A stretch of 64,000 nt of DNA from Oxytricha trifallax (lineage: Eukaryota > Ciliophora > Spirotrichea > Sporadotrichida > Oxytrichidae), in contig ARYC01017224.1 of the NCBI GenBank assembly GCA_000711775.1, positions 26,442 through 90,441 of the forward strand, given 5' to 3'. The notes beneath the pieces were generated by a model that saw nothing but the letters and a program-made list of their open reading frames with translations, made no database searches and was not told the origin of the DNA. This document shows positions 36,131 to 48,652 of the stretch, one piece after another. Positions within the stretch are counted from its first letter, which is position 1. Each line of letters begins with the position of its first letter. Both the position numbers and the translations under genes were made by a program.

Positions 36131-36397
36131 GCTGAAAATGTTTAGGATAAGAAGTCATGATATAATTAAATTAATAATAAAATTAAAATGGTAGATTTAA
36201 TATAAGTTTATTAAAATTAGTAAATCTAAATTAATTATCAATAAATATTAAATTAAGTATTATATTATAGTATTTTTAATTAAATACATCAGATTTATAT
36301 GGATAAAAATAAAAATCAGGACATATACATTAAAAGTTGGATAAAATCTGCTATATCATGCATTTCCACGAAGATTAATTAAATTATATAAATGGTG

Positions 36398-36665
36398 TAA
36401 AACCCCGTTAGTCAATTAAGAATGAAGATTGGGGATTAAGAATAATGAAATTAAAAATTAATTATAATTGGCTGAAATTAAATATAATTAGGCTAAAAAC
36501 AAATTTACGCACCCTGATTGGTTTATTTTATAGAGACAATTATTTGAGCCAATGGCTTTAATAATTAGCCAAAACTTTAATAATTTACGCCAATTATAAT
36601 TAATTTTTAATTTCATTATTCTTAATTCCCAATCTTCATTCTTAATTGACTAACGGGGTTTTAAG
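36398..36665. mobile_element. About 265-bp MITE with 75-bp inverted repeats
   Basis: The left arm (AAAACCCCGTTAGTCAATTA, about 36400-36475) and right arm (about 36589-36663, ending ACGGGGTTTT) are near-perfect inverted copies around a centre of about 110 bp. The outermost bases AAAACCCC echo TBE/telomere ends, but the next bases do not. There is no coding capacity. It sits between the ectodomain and membrane parts of the split gene. Confidence 0.8.
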
Positions 36666-37529
36666 ATATTAAAATTAAATTGTGTCAAAATATAGTATTT
36701 TGCCAATTATTCTACAATTAAGTAAATAATTTCATTCAAGTCGTCTCAAATGTTTTTTACATTAAGAAAAAGAAAACATTTCTTTCTAATATAAGGACTA
36801 AATAAATTAATTAAAAATTAGTTTTTTTTTTATTTTACTAGGCGATAAAAGATTTGAGAAATTTGTAATTATATTTTAAAGTTAATTAAAATATAATAAA
36901 TCTATGTCGTTTAACCAAAAAATTAAAATTAATAATTTATACTAACTAATATTATTAAATATAAATTATAATAAAACCGAAGAATTGAGTTATATTTAAA
37001 TAGACTAAACATAAAGAAAAATTAAATACTAAGTATTATTTAAGGATATAAATGATGTATCTAATTATTAGGTAAGTTATTCAAACTTTAATTAATAATT
37101 ATAGGATTAAGATACTCTAAAAGTAGAAATTTCAAATGGAAAAATTTATAAATTATTTATATAATAACTAAGAATATGACATTTGAACTTATTTTTAACA
37201 GTTAAGTCATAAATTTTATGTAAGAGAGTACTTTTTATTAAAAATATACTTAATTTCTTTATTTAAAATGGACTAGTATTTCAGTCAGTTGATAACGAAT
37301 TTATGAGAGATAGCTAATCATTGCTAAAATACATACCAGCTTAAATATCAAAAAGTAAAAAATTATCATTGAAATATTTTGCTTATTTTTATTTTAGGCG
37401 ATCTAAACATGATTGAGCAAATTTAATCATTCACCAGTGTATCATTAAACGTCCTCACAAGCTCCTCTTTCCTACTTAAATTTCTTTTGTAAATATATTA
37501 GGTTTTTTTTATTCAAAAATTTTCTTAAC

Positions 37530-39380
37530 AGATCCTTCAGTTTGCAGTTTCTTTGGGGAATGATAAACATGTTTCAATTAATATTCCATCTGCCATTAAT
37601 CGCTATAAATTCCCCTCCAAATGTCAAATATTTTCATAGCGAATTAATGAATTATGCCACTCTAGATTTATTTCCATGTGATGAATTTTTAAGAGCATTT
37701 CTACAATTAGATGAATTTTATGATGTTCCAATGACAGATTAATTTCAATAACAAGGCTATGAGTCATATAATTCCATCATTAACTTGGGAAGTTTATTTA
37801 TTGCATTTGCAATTAAAATTGTTATGATTGCTCTACTTTTATCTCTGTTTTTAATACAAAAGCTTTTACCAAAGTAAGAATAAAATAAAACAATTACAAA
37901 CTATATAGAGCTAGAGGAATTTATAGTTGGATTGGGAAAAAACTCTATTATAATTTCTTTATCAGGTTTTTAATAGAATCATATTTTGAATTTACCTTAT
38001 GTGCTGCTAATTTAAAACATTATAATAAACTTGAACCATTTATCACTTTTTATTAATAACCAATATATTTGGAGTGATTCCAAAGTATAAAAGAAAATGA
38101 GATTCTAATATTAAAATAAAAAATTGATGAAAAATATTTCTGCTTCTGATCAAATATATAAGTTGCGATATAAATGGGCATTCAAATGTACATAACTGAA
38201 ATGCTAAAATATTTTTTTTTATAGTTAGAAAAAAAATAACTTTACCAAGAACAATTTTATGTATGTAAAGAGTACCTTTCCTGTCCAATTTCAAGGCCAA
38301 TTCGTTTCTAATGGTATGGTATAAAACTCTACTAACTTCATCTTTAACTTGGTTCATTACCTAGAGCTTATATGTTTTTAAATCAATTATTTTGGATAAT
38401 ATTTAGGGATTGTTCCCCTCAATGATAAAATTTACCTATTCAAGTTCAAATATTAAAAGTATAGTCCTTATTATCAGAAGGTCAATGAGCACCTAGTTTT
38501 TTTCTTAGTTTATATGTCGATGACTTATAAACTTTATATTAATGGTATTACTTAATTGATCTCTCAACCAATTCCGGTTGCGATCCTACTTATAAAAATT
38601 TGATTTAAAAAGTAATGCTGCTATAAATTTAAGGATTGTAATTTTTATTAAGGTTTATTCATATTTTAGACTTTATCCTATGAAACACCTCAATCATAAA
38701 AGTTTGGTTTCACTTTTTCACTTTTACTCTTTATCATAATGACTTTACTCCCTGTTTTTACCATAATATTTCTGAACAAATACAAAACTCAATTAAAATA
38801 AGATGTTATTTTGGCTAAATATGGTTCTCTCTATGATATTTACAAATTGAAGGAATATAGATCACTGATGCATTGCTTTATCTACCTAATGAGAAGATAT
38901 GTGTTTTGCCTGGTGATGGTCTTTGTTAATGATTGGCCTGGTTTTTAGATTATGATTTTGATATACATGTAGATTGCTCTTTTATAAAGATTATGTAAAA
39001 TAAATGATTTCCTACAAAGTACAAGAAATCAATTAATTTTACTCTTGTAATGTATCATTCATTAGTAAAGCCCTATGCAAACTCTAAAACAAATACATTA
39101 GAAATTCTAAACGAAATTGCAATTCTAATATGCCTCTACTTTTACATAATGTTCTCTGACTTTTAAAATTAGACTTTTAAGACTAAGAAATTTGCTGGAT
39201 GGCTTTTGATTTCAGTCACTATGATAACTTTGCTTATAAATATGGCAGCGATATTAATATAAATTATAGTTCTATTGCTAATAGAAATTCCCAAAGTTTA
39301 TGATAAAATAAAGAATAAGTTATCAAGTAAAAATAAGACTAAAAAATGCTAAGAGTAAACAATAAAAGCTTAAAATTTAT
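37530..39380 (+). CDS. Large membrane protein, transmembrane C-terminal part
   Basis: About 37530-38040: a juxtamembrane stretch (FPCDEFLRAFLQLDEFYDV), a strong membrane segment (IAFAIKIVMIALLLSLFLI), then after a one-base slip in an A run YYNFFIRFLIESYFEFTL. About 38418-38605: a further piece (YYQKVNEHLVFFLVYMSM). About 38668-39380: several membrane helices (FSLLLFIIMTLLPVFTIIF, MRRYVFCLVMVFVNDWPGF) and the family-like tail NTLEILNEIAILICLYFYIM and GWLLISVTMITLLINMAAI. This multi-helix end with EIxNE and an aromatic stretch recurs in large ciliate surface proteins I know by pattern only. It most likely forms one gene with 29908-36130. A one-base shift lies near 39040. Confidence 0.6.
38150..38390 (-). 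other. Protein-like segment on the opposite strand, possible inverted MDS
   Basis: Between two plus-strand pieces the minus strand holds an open, convincing protein-like stretch (KLQVMNQVKDEVSRVLYH, NELALKLDRKGTLYIHKI). Inverted MDSs are a known feature of scrambled stichotrich genes. It could instead be a piece of another gene placed in this spacer. I cannot assign it to a protein family. Confidence 0.4.
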
Positions 39381-41754
39381 GTTAAATATTATTTAAATTA
39401 ATATTACTGCCATAATTATTTTCTAAAAAAAGTTTAATACAAAGCGGATATATTTGTTGAATCCTAATCAGAATCTCTAAGTTCAATGAATGATTATTAG
39501 TGATATAAAAAAGATTGGGGAATTATAATAATTATTTAAACTATATCAAGTTACCTTCACACAATAATAATTATTTGAATGATAGTTAATATTTTTTTGA
39601 GACAGTTTTATGGTCTTTATTTACAATTATATTATTTCCTTTATTATCAAATTGAGTCCAATTTTCAAGACAAAGCTTTTTTATAAATCTTCAATTTAAC
39701 AAAAATTTTCTATCTTGATTATATGATAAAGTACAACAAATTTTAAATATCAATTAATTTCTTTTAAATTAAAAAAAAAGCTTTGTTTTTAATGAAAGAT
39801 TTATTCACTATTACATTATTTAATTTAAAAAAGTATTTAATAAATCGATTTAATTTTACAATAATAGATTTCAACAAGTAACTTATCTTAATAATAGATT
39901 CTAGAGGAACCAATAAATTCTTAAATATTTTATGGGAGAAATGAAAAATCTGAAAATTAAATTAAAAATATTGCTCACAAGAAAAATCACAAAATTATTC
40001 GAAATGCTTTAAATTTAGTTTCTAAATTAAAAAAATGATGCCAATTGTTTCCTTAAATATAGCAATTTTAACTCATATTAAAGTTGAAATTATTTATTTT
40101 CACTAATTTTAATGTTGGCAAGAAAATAAATAAAATATTTTCATATATTTTTGTGAGATAATTTTTGAATAACTCAATTGATTTCATTAAGTATAATATA
40201 ATTATTAGTATTATTATTATTAAAATTTTAGCAATAATCAATAAAGGTATTAAGATTATCTATAAAAATAATAATAAACTGAGCTTAAAACAAAAAATAG
40301 TCAAATATTTGCTCATCAGTAAACAAATAGATATTTAATTATTTATTGGGTAGTAGTTATAAGGTAATTTTTTATATAAAAATATAAAATATATGAAGAA
40401 TTTATAAAGAGGTGCTCACATATATAATTTTATATTAAATTGTTATAACTGAAAAGAAATTTGGGGTTTTATTTTTATTAGACGGAAAACTATTAGAAGC
40501 TTGAAAAATTAAATAAAAGATTTTATATAAAAAATTTCCTGTATAAATTTGTGAGGTATGTAATTTTTTTCCATAATTTGTAATGTTAATTCTTATATTT
40601 TGTAATATTAATAATTTTTATATTTTTATTAAAGATCTGACCTTACATGTTATTCAAATTATAGCTAGTATGGTTAGAGCTACAACAATTAATCAACTAA
40701 CTAATTCTAAAAGTAAAATCCACAAATAATTATAAATAATTTAATACTTAAGTTGTTTATTTATTTTTTTATAATTTATCCAATCAGACTGAATTTAAGG
40801 ACTTCTTAGTCCCAGTATTATAATAATAAAATTTAAGTTAATTTATTTTATTTTCTAATAAAAAGCAAAGTATTTTTTAAAAATACAAAATATAATTATT
40901 ATCAAAGTAATTAAGGATCTTAATCGAGTTTGCATAAGAACTAAAACTAAAATGAAGAAGAATTTTAATCTTTCTCCTATGATGATGATGTCAAAAACTT
41001 TGTATTAAGGAATTACTGATTAAAATATAAAAGATTTCATTTTGTTATTTTATATAATGCTTATAGAATATAAAAATTGAGCTTTTTTCTCAATTAATAC
41101 TATTGATTAATTCATAAATTAGTTACATTGAATTATTGTTTAACTTTTAGTATTATTTTATTATATCTTATTAAGTTAAAAATAGCAAAAAACTAATACT
41201 TATATCAATTATTAACAATTAAAAATTCTATATTTGAGCGTATCAAATTATTGGAAAAACTAGTTAAAAAATAAATAAAACGCAAATAAGTTAAAAAATA
41301 AAGAATATCGCAAACGTATGTTTTTTATGAAATATCAAAATATATCTCTACTTTGTAAATTAAGCATTAATATCAATTGAGAAATTGTAATTAATTTAGT
41401 GAATTATTTATTGAGTTATAAGTAGAAATTTATTGGAAAGTTTTATTTGCATTACGAAGTATATATTGATTAATTAGAGGTGAAATTATTAAGGTTTTTT
41501 AATCTTTAGCTTTAGAAAAATTAAGTAGCAAAAAGTGAATTATAATATATATAAGGCTATTTCATAAATTTCTATAACTTGATGGCTATAAAAAAAATCG
41601 TGCAATAATATTGTATAAGTGATGCTAGAATATCAATATTTAACTGAATTTGGTTTGCAATCAGAAAATAAGAGTAGAGATCATAGAAAGAGCGGCGATT
41701 CCAAAAAAATAATTAATATTAATTTAACTTTCCATTTTTTCTAAATAATTCCAT
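39381..41754. other. Long AT-rich spacer
   Basis: About 2.4 kb without a convincing frame under the ciliate code and without clear inverted repeats. Scattered short T/A runs only. It separates the convergent membrane-protein and YHYH genes. Confidence 0.6.
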
Positions 41755-43734
41755 AAACTACGAAGCTACTGATATAGTTGGCATTTGATGCGAAAGTGTA
41801 GCAGACTCTAGCTTTACCGGAGCATTAAGCTGCAATAAATTATTAATTAGTAATTAATTATGTTTTAATTCAATTTTTATTACAAATTAATTTCACAAAT
41901 TAATAATTTAAATTAAAATACTAGATTAATAATGCCAATTTTTTATGAAATAATCTTATCCTCCTCGTTTATGATCTTATTACCGGGTCCCCAGCAGGAA
42001 ATGATGTATGGATGGAACATAGTTGCAACATATCCATAGTAGTCAGTTGTGAAGATATAATTACTATTATTATTATTATTATTACTATTTAATATCGCAC
42101 TCCATAAATAATAAGTATATATAGATATTTAAGATTCTGCCGTTACATACATCTACATCGCATGGTTGCCACAATTGCTGGTTTGAGTTGTAGGGTCCAT
42201 AGATCACATGACCATCCTTAGCGATTCCAATTGGTGTAATGTTTTATAAATTAATATATACTATCATTTTAAAAATAGAACCATTAAGATATATATTTCA
42301 ATATGTCTCTCAAGATTTTTGGAGTATTATTGATAAATTTGAAATGTATATCAGATCAATATATAAGTTTTAAATTGAATTTATTTAAAACAGCAATATC
42401 TAGAGCCCATTAAAGTTTGTCCTCATTGCATTTAGTTTTGCCATTGCATTATTAATACATTTTAAATATTTTACTTTGAGGATTTTTCTTTAGGAAAATA
42501 TTAATGAAAGATAGTATTAATTTTTAATATTTCATATATTTCAAAATTACATCTTCGAAAATTCTTATTAATCTTGAGAAAAATATATATTTTTATTCTA
42601 TTTCTTATATTTATTAAAAAAAAGTAAAGGAATTACCAACTAATTTTAGAGCTTTATATTAAGATTTCTTTATAAAAAATAATTTAAATCTAAATTTAGT
42701 TTAAAAAATCTGGGGGGAAGTTTCTTAAATCAGTGAATTTTCTTCTCAAATCATTTATATTTTTTGCCAATAAATATATAAGAAAAATAAAATTTATAAA
42801 TCCAATTACCAATGACCATATATAAAACATCTTTTATTAAATATGTAATTTTCATGATTTATGTTTATATATTGTCTCATTTTATATTATTAATTTTGTT
42901 AAACCAAGGTTTTTTGTAAAAAGGTTGTGTAATTTTTAAAAAAATGAAAAATCTTTATAAAGATAAAAAGATATTGGATGTTAAAATATGAAATAATTTG
43001 ATAATTATTGATAAAAAAGATTTTTATTAATTGATAAAATTCACAAATTTTTAATTATGGAGCAGGTAACTTCAAAAGAGGGCAAAAAACTAACTCTTTG
43101 CAGCAGGAAATTCCCCCCTTGGATGCATACAGCATTTTGGACGCAGGAAAATTGTCCCCCCCCCAAATCTTTATAAAATAAAACAATTATTTTATATTTT
43201 TGATATATGTATTATTTTTTAATTATTGAGCTATCTTTCTAATGTCAACATAATTTAATTAAACATTTTTTAATCATCGTTAATCATAATATTTAAAGAA
43301 TATATCAATTTACCGTATTTTTATTTTTTATAGTTATTTAACTTAGTAGACGCAAGCAGAGTAACTGTGATATCTGTAGGTGTTGTATGTAATTGAATTT
43401 CCAAGGCAAATATCGAAGTCCAAAGCTTTTGGGTCTTTTTCTGATAAATTAAATATTTTATATAACATTAATTATTATCCAGAAGTTTCCATGATAAAAA
43501 TTCCAGTTTATTTATTATTATATAAACAGTAATAAATCATGCAAACCAATTAACTATAATAAATCAGTCAAATTCATATAAAAATAAATTATACTTTTTC
43601 TAATCCGTAAGCAGTAGGATAGAAGACATCATAACCTAAGTGAGAAGTGCCTGAGAAGAAGAATACTCCGTTTCTTGCAATACCAACTACCGAGTTATTA
43701 TAATACAATAAAAATAAATTTAATATATGCATAA

Positions 43735-43766
<32 letters not shown>

Positions 43767-46700
43767 TATTTGTATGTTTTTAATAGCAAAATGGTATATT
43801 ATAACAAATATTTTAAAGCAAATCGATATTTAAGAGTCACTGTTTGGCATTTTAAGAAGAGGGTAATCGGGGTCAGTGGATGGATTGAAGTTCCATGGCT
43901 CTTACATTCTAATTAAATTCGATGATGTATAAGATGCTGGCCATCCGACTTATTCAACGACATTTCAAATTAAAAAATATTAATATATAAATTTGTAATT
44001 ATAAATTAATTTATTATAGCAAAAATAAGAGTTTATTTTGTACATTACTCAAGTTAAAATTAGTTAATAATTTAAAAAGATTGTTTAAAAATTTATATAA
44101 TAAATTACTACTTTAATTGATAAAATATGAAAAATAAATGAACATTAATATACTTATCAATTCTTGAAGTTTTTCCCCAGTTGGCCTCGCAAAGTTGATT
44201 ATTGACATCAGTTTAAGTGGTGAGCTTGGTATTGTAGAAATTTCCCTCTGAGTCCAAGAATTTAGCAGAGTACATCTCATCTAGTGGAATGTTGTATTAT
44301 AATTTATATTATTTTTATGATGTAATTTTAATAATATATTTCTATAAATAGGATTTATACCTGATTTATATATGAATCATTATTTTATTTTACATAGTCC
44401 AACTGTAATAGTTATAAGATAATATTAAAAATATATTCTAAATTAAAGTATATATTAAAATATAAAATATATAGTTAAAATCTGCAGTATCACCGATTAT
44501 ATAAACAAAAAGAATTATATAATTTTTTTTATAGATTGGTTGATTATTAGTGGCGTAGTATTGTAATAATAATTATTAAAATTAAAAAGATATATTATCA
44601 TGATTATCTCATATTTGATAATAGCAATTTAAAACCCCAAAAATTATCTTAATATAATAAAGCATATAAATTGATCTTCAATTCTTTGAATTTTAAAAAA
44701 ATTCTATATTCTTAATTTATATATTATAGAAATTTAATAGATTTATCTGAATTAAATAAATAATAATTTGTTGTTAATGGTTGGGAAGTGAATTTGTCTA
44801 AAATATAAATTTTATATTGTCAAATTTTATTAAATTGTGGAATTTTAATTTCAATAAATTAAAGAATTGTATATTTTGATTGTAATTTTTAACTTTCCTT
44901 GACCCATGAAATTATTTTTCTTATCCCATACAATATTAAAAGTAGACTGCCATTTACTATAGACTGACATTTTAAGTGTAGCTTTCTTATGAAGAATGGG
45001 GAAAATATCAACTTTATTTAAATTGATCGGCAAAATAACAAAGTAATTATTAGTGAATTTCACTAAAATAGTATATTTAAATTCAATTTACATTCTCAAT
45101 TCAATTATGCTTTTATCAATAATTTTAAAAATTAGAATAAGTCTAAACCTAGATGAAAGTACTCTAAGTGGCAGGTTGAGTATCAATATCGCTATCTTTG
45201 AAACAGTATGTATAAATTTTTTATATTATTTTTGTTTTTTATTACTTAGAAATTGTAGAATTATAATCAGATTAACCAAAGAATTTCTTTAATTAAATAC
45301 TAATTTATTCAACAGTGTACTGCAAGATATCTCAATAAATTATACTAATTTTTACTTAAGATATTTATTGTATAGATAAATTCCAATTGGGAAAATTAAA
45401 CATATCTAATTATTATATATATGGTAAATAATCATTTACAAAATTACTCAATTAAATTGTAAATGAATCCTTTGTATACACGCCAATTGGAAATTTTATA
45501 TTAACAATTATTAATATCCATAAGATATTGGCGAAAGAATATCGGTTTTTTAGGCTATCTCTCAAAATTATTAAGTTTAAATTTGCATCATTAAGTATGA
45601 ATTAAAATAGTTATAATTAACAGATAAATAAATATTGATTTTGTTTGATTACCAATATTAAATAAATTCTTACAATATTATATTTTCTTCAAATCTCTAC
45701 CATACACAAGTATTTCTCTTCACGTTATCTGGGCACAAACCGGCATAGTTGCATTCCACCAATTCGTAGGGTAATGATCCATCTTATTAATTTTATTTTA
45801 TATAATTATATATAACTACAAATATTTATTAGATATTTATGATCCATATGGGAAAACTAAATGCTCTTTTTCTGATACTCCTTGGTAATGGATATTGAAA
45901 GTTGATTCCATATTGTCGGCAAATTAAAACTCAAACTTATATAATTTAATCTATATATATATAATGAATAAAAGAAAATTGTTATTTTTAATTAAAGAAA
46001 GGTTTTTGATTTATTACATTTATATCCAATATTTAATTAATTCTATTTCATTAAAAATTGTACATTTTCATTAATTTTACAGAAGAAATTGGTCAAGGAA
46101 AAATCATTAATTTCATATTAGAAGATTTTTATTTTTAAATGGTAAATGGATAAGTTTTCAAAATTATAAAAACATAGCAACTTAAAGAATTTACTTAAAT
46201 TGTTAGAAAATTGGGGGGGGGGGTCTAAGTCGTGGCAATAATTTACCAAAATCCTAAGTCGGTGGCATAATAAAATTTTTTTCTTTTTCCAATTGGGAAT
46301 CAATAAGAACCTCATATATATGAAAATTTTATCACAGAAAGTTAATCAATCTCCATCATAATAACTTAGACATTTAACGGACACAGTTTAACATATAAAA
46401 TAAATTAGAATTCATAAATAATTTGTATCCCTTTGTCAAATAATTTTAAATAAAAATATAACTATATATATATATCAATGAAATATTATAACATTGAAAA
46501 ATAATGATATTTTGAAATAATTAAAATCGAAGTTTGTAATACACTTATTGTCAAGGTGATAATATTTCATTGATATATATATATAGTTATATTTTTATTT
46601 AAAATTATTTGACAAAGGGATACAAATTATTTATGAATTCTAATTTATTTTATATGTTAAACTGTGTCCGTCAAATGTCTAAGTTGTTATGATGGAGATT

Positions 46701-47290
46701 GATTAACTTTCTGTGATAAAATTTTCATATATATTGAGGTACTTATTGATTCCCAATTGGAAAAAGAAAAAAATTTTATTATGCCACCGACTTAGGTTTT
46801 TGAAAAATTTCTGCAACCGACTTAGGCCCCCCCCCCCCGAAAATTGTAATACTTAAAGAGAAATAATATAATACAATTTATTTTAAATTACTATCATGTT
46901 AATTCATATAGTATTTCAAAACTTTTTTGGGTTTTGATTGGATACAGTCCTTGAGTGAGTCCGTGAAACTAATACTTAGACTGTTAGCGGCGTTCGCTAG
47001 TTAGATACCACCAAATAATATGGCCGCCGAAAACTTTAATTAATAAGTTAATTTAATTTATGAGAAATAATTATTATAGTAGGTAACTTAATTTAGTTAT
47101 AGAATTTTAATTGATTTATAGTTTAGAAAATGAATAATATATTACAATAATTGTTATAAAACACTGATTTGAAAATCATTATTGAAGGTTATTAGATTTA
47201 TATTATTAAATATCGATAAATAAATCTTAAATATTAATTCATTATAAACAGCATCTCTTTAAGCAGGAGCTATCTCACTATATTCAACTC
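41755..47290 (-). CDS. YHYH-domain secreted protein, split into about twelve pieces
   Basis: N to C on the minus strand: about 47240-47300 (ESGVEYSEIAPAQRDAV), 46920-47030 (ANAANSLSISFTDSLKD), 45840-45925 (MESTFNIHYQGVSEKEH), 45695-45790 (YELVECNYAGLCPDNVKRN), 45500-45600, 45120-45215 (CFKDSDIDTQPATQSTF), 44870-45063 (WQSTFNIVWDKKNNFMGQ), 44160-44290 (NNQLCEANWGKTS), 43850-43960 (EPWNFNPSTDPDYPLLKMP), 43600-43695 (GIARNGVFFFSGTSHLGYD), 43325-43440 (ITYNTYRYHSYSACV), 42150-42245 (TPIGIAKDGHVIYGPYNS and DVCNGRIL), 41945-42060 (HPYIISCWGPGNKI) and 41760-41835. The later motifs follow YHYH-family order (VALNGVPF, YHYH, GYALDGFPIYGP, DECNG, FPYF.CFGPG), so the gene is not scrambled. The function of YHYH proteins is unknown; many are secreted. 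Spacers hold G-run MITEs. Confidence 0.75.
42711..43164. mobile_element. G-run MITE inside the YHYH gene
   Basis: The left end TGGGGGGAAGTTTCTTAAATC and right end GCAGGAAAATTGTCCCCCCCC match, inverted, the ends of the elements at 59536-59893 and 63532-63872. A second inner copy (GCAGGAAATTCCCCCC) lies at about 43102-43120. Interior AT-rich, non-coding. Confidence 0.55.
43740..43766. repeat. AT dinucleotide microsatellite
   Basis: A run of TA repeats in a spacer of the YHYH gene. Confidence 0.8.
46211..46845. mobile_element. About 635-bp foldback MITE with G-run ends and CTAAGTCG motifs
   Basis: The left arm (about 46211-46490) and right arm (about 46560-46845) are long inverted copies with a small loop of about 60 bp. 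The ends are a run of 10-12 G followed by TCTAAGTCGTGGC and its complement. CTAAGTCGGTGGCA recurs just inside each end. There is no coding capacity; it sits in a spacer of the YHYH gene. It is distinct in sequence from the GCAGGAAACTTCC family. Confidence 0.8.
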
Positions 47291-47529
47291 CACTTTCAAT
47301 CATAAAATTATAGCAAATATATAAAAATATCTAAATGTATAAAAATTAATTTACATATTGAATAAAAATATGTAAATCTAAGTAAAATTTAAAAATATTT
47401 CAATCGAGTATTAGGTCATTTTAAATTATCAAATTCTATTTTATTTTATTTCAAATTTACTGAGAGATTATCCTTACAATGATAAAATAATAAAAATATT
47501 ATTTTATTTTAATATTTGCCTTTATTTAT

Positions 47530-47950
47530 AAAGCCAGAAAATATAAGGATGGACTTTAAACATCTTAGAGTCTATATTATTGATTTCGACAGAGCTTAAA
47601 GAGTGCTAGCCTCTGCATTAGGAAATGTACGAGTCACTCATGGATATTTCCGTGAGAGAGAATATTGGAGAGATGAAGACATTTCATGAGGCATATAGGT
47701 ACTAGCAGCAATAATAATAGAGAGCGAAATGACAAGGAACGATTACTTTAGCTGTAAGAGTGAGAGAAATTCTAAGTAAAGAATCAAACAATATTTAGAT
47801 TGATATAAAATAAATGGAGTTCTCAGAGAACTTACAAACTCGGTAATAATAAAACCAAGCAATTTAAATGATGTTAAGATATTTACAATCAAACAGCAAG
47901 TGAGAAGATACAATTCAGAGAACTGCCTGATGACTCTAAGCTTATGTTTT
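47530..47950 (+). pseudogene. Kinase C-lobe remnant 2
   Basis: Reads VYIIDFDRAQRVLASALGN, then GYFREREYWRDEDIS, a TGA, then VLAAIIIESEMTRNDYF. This parallels the TBE kinase C-lobe (VVIDFNRALR, VLGTPGYFPIREKW, VAAIILESDM). It is more diverged than copies A-D and resembles the remnant at 20334-20620. Here the DFG position is DFD. It has no N-lobe or zinc fingers. Either a relic of an old TBE lineage or part of a cellular kinase gene. Confidence 0.55.
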
Positions 47951-48148
47951 TGTGAAATATTTATAAAAATTGCCTCTTAAACTTATTTTAATACTAATAA
48001 TTAAATGATAAACCCCTGCACAAACCCTAAAAGTGTATGAGTAAAAAGACCAATTTTTATTCAAAAAACACAATCAAAAAATTTCATAGATTCTGGGATT
48101 TTATCTAATAGTTTTAATACAAATTTTTAAAAGATTTAATTTGTTGTA

Positions 48149-48537
48149 GAGAAAGTGAAAAAATTAATTAGATATAAATTTATAATTTAAAAATAAGAAT
48201 TTATTTCGAATTTCACTTTAAGAGAAAGATACGACTTTATTAGAGCAGAGAAGTGAGTAACATTAAAAAGAAAATAGAGTTTGGGTAGTGTGAGAAGGAT
48301 CTTTTAAAATTATACAAAATAATAAGGGCCTATAGATTACAAATTCAATAATTAGGGGCGGTGAAGGCCCACTTCAAATATCCTTATAAATATAAATGTT
48401 TTGAATTGGAACCTATGAATCATATATGGGAATAATTATTTTCAAAACTTCACTCTCAAGTCAATTTAGTGCTCATAGACCAGCAACCTTATTGATGAAT
48501 ATCTTCATATAGTCTTTTGCGATGGTTCCATTCAAAC
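48149..48537 (-). pseudogene. Truncated copy of the EF-hand gene (3' half)
   Basis: This block resembles 59930-60290: the 3' flank (AAAGATACGACTTTATTAG, CACTTCAAATATCCTTA) and the C-terminal codons encoding INKVAGL before TGA at 48473-48475. Upstream of the MKIFINKVAGL region similarity stops at about 48537, 14 bp before TBE copy C. The 5' half is not on the other side of the TBE. It is a duplicated, truncated gene, or one MDS of a paralogue whose other parts are elsewhere. Confidence 0.75.
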
Positions 48538-48652
48538 CCTAAAACCTATTCAAAACCCCAAAACTCCTTAGTGAGGTTTATAAGTGCTTTGATTTGTAGG
48601 GTATAGTTGGGGTCTTATTGGGGTTAGTAGAGAAATTAGGCAAAATAGCAAA

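Noticed and set aside
45053-45292. Plus-strand 79-residue hydrophobic frame
   Set aside because: The minus strand contains pieces that fit the YHYH gene on both sides; the plus frame is AT-driven hydrophobicity.
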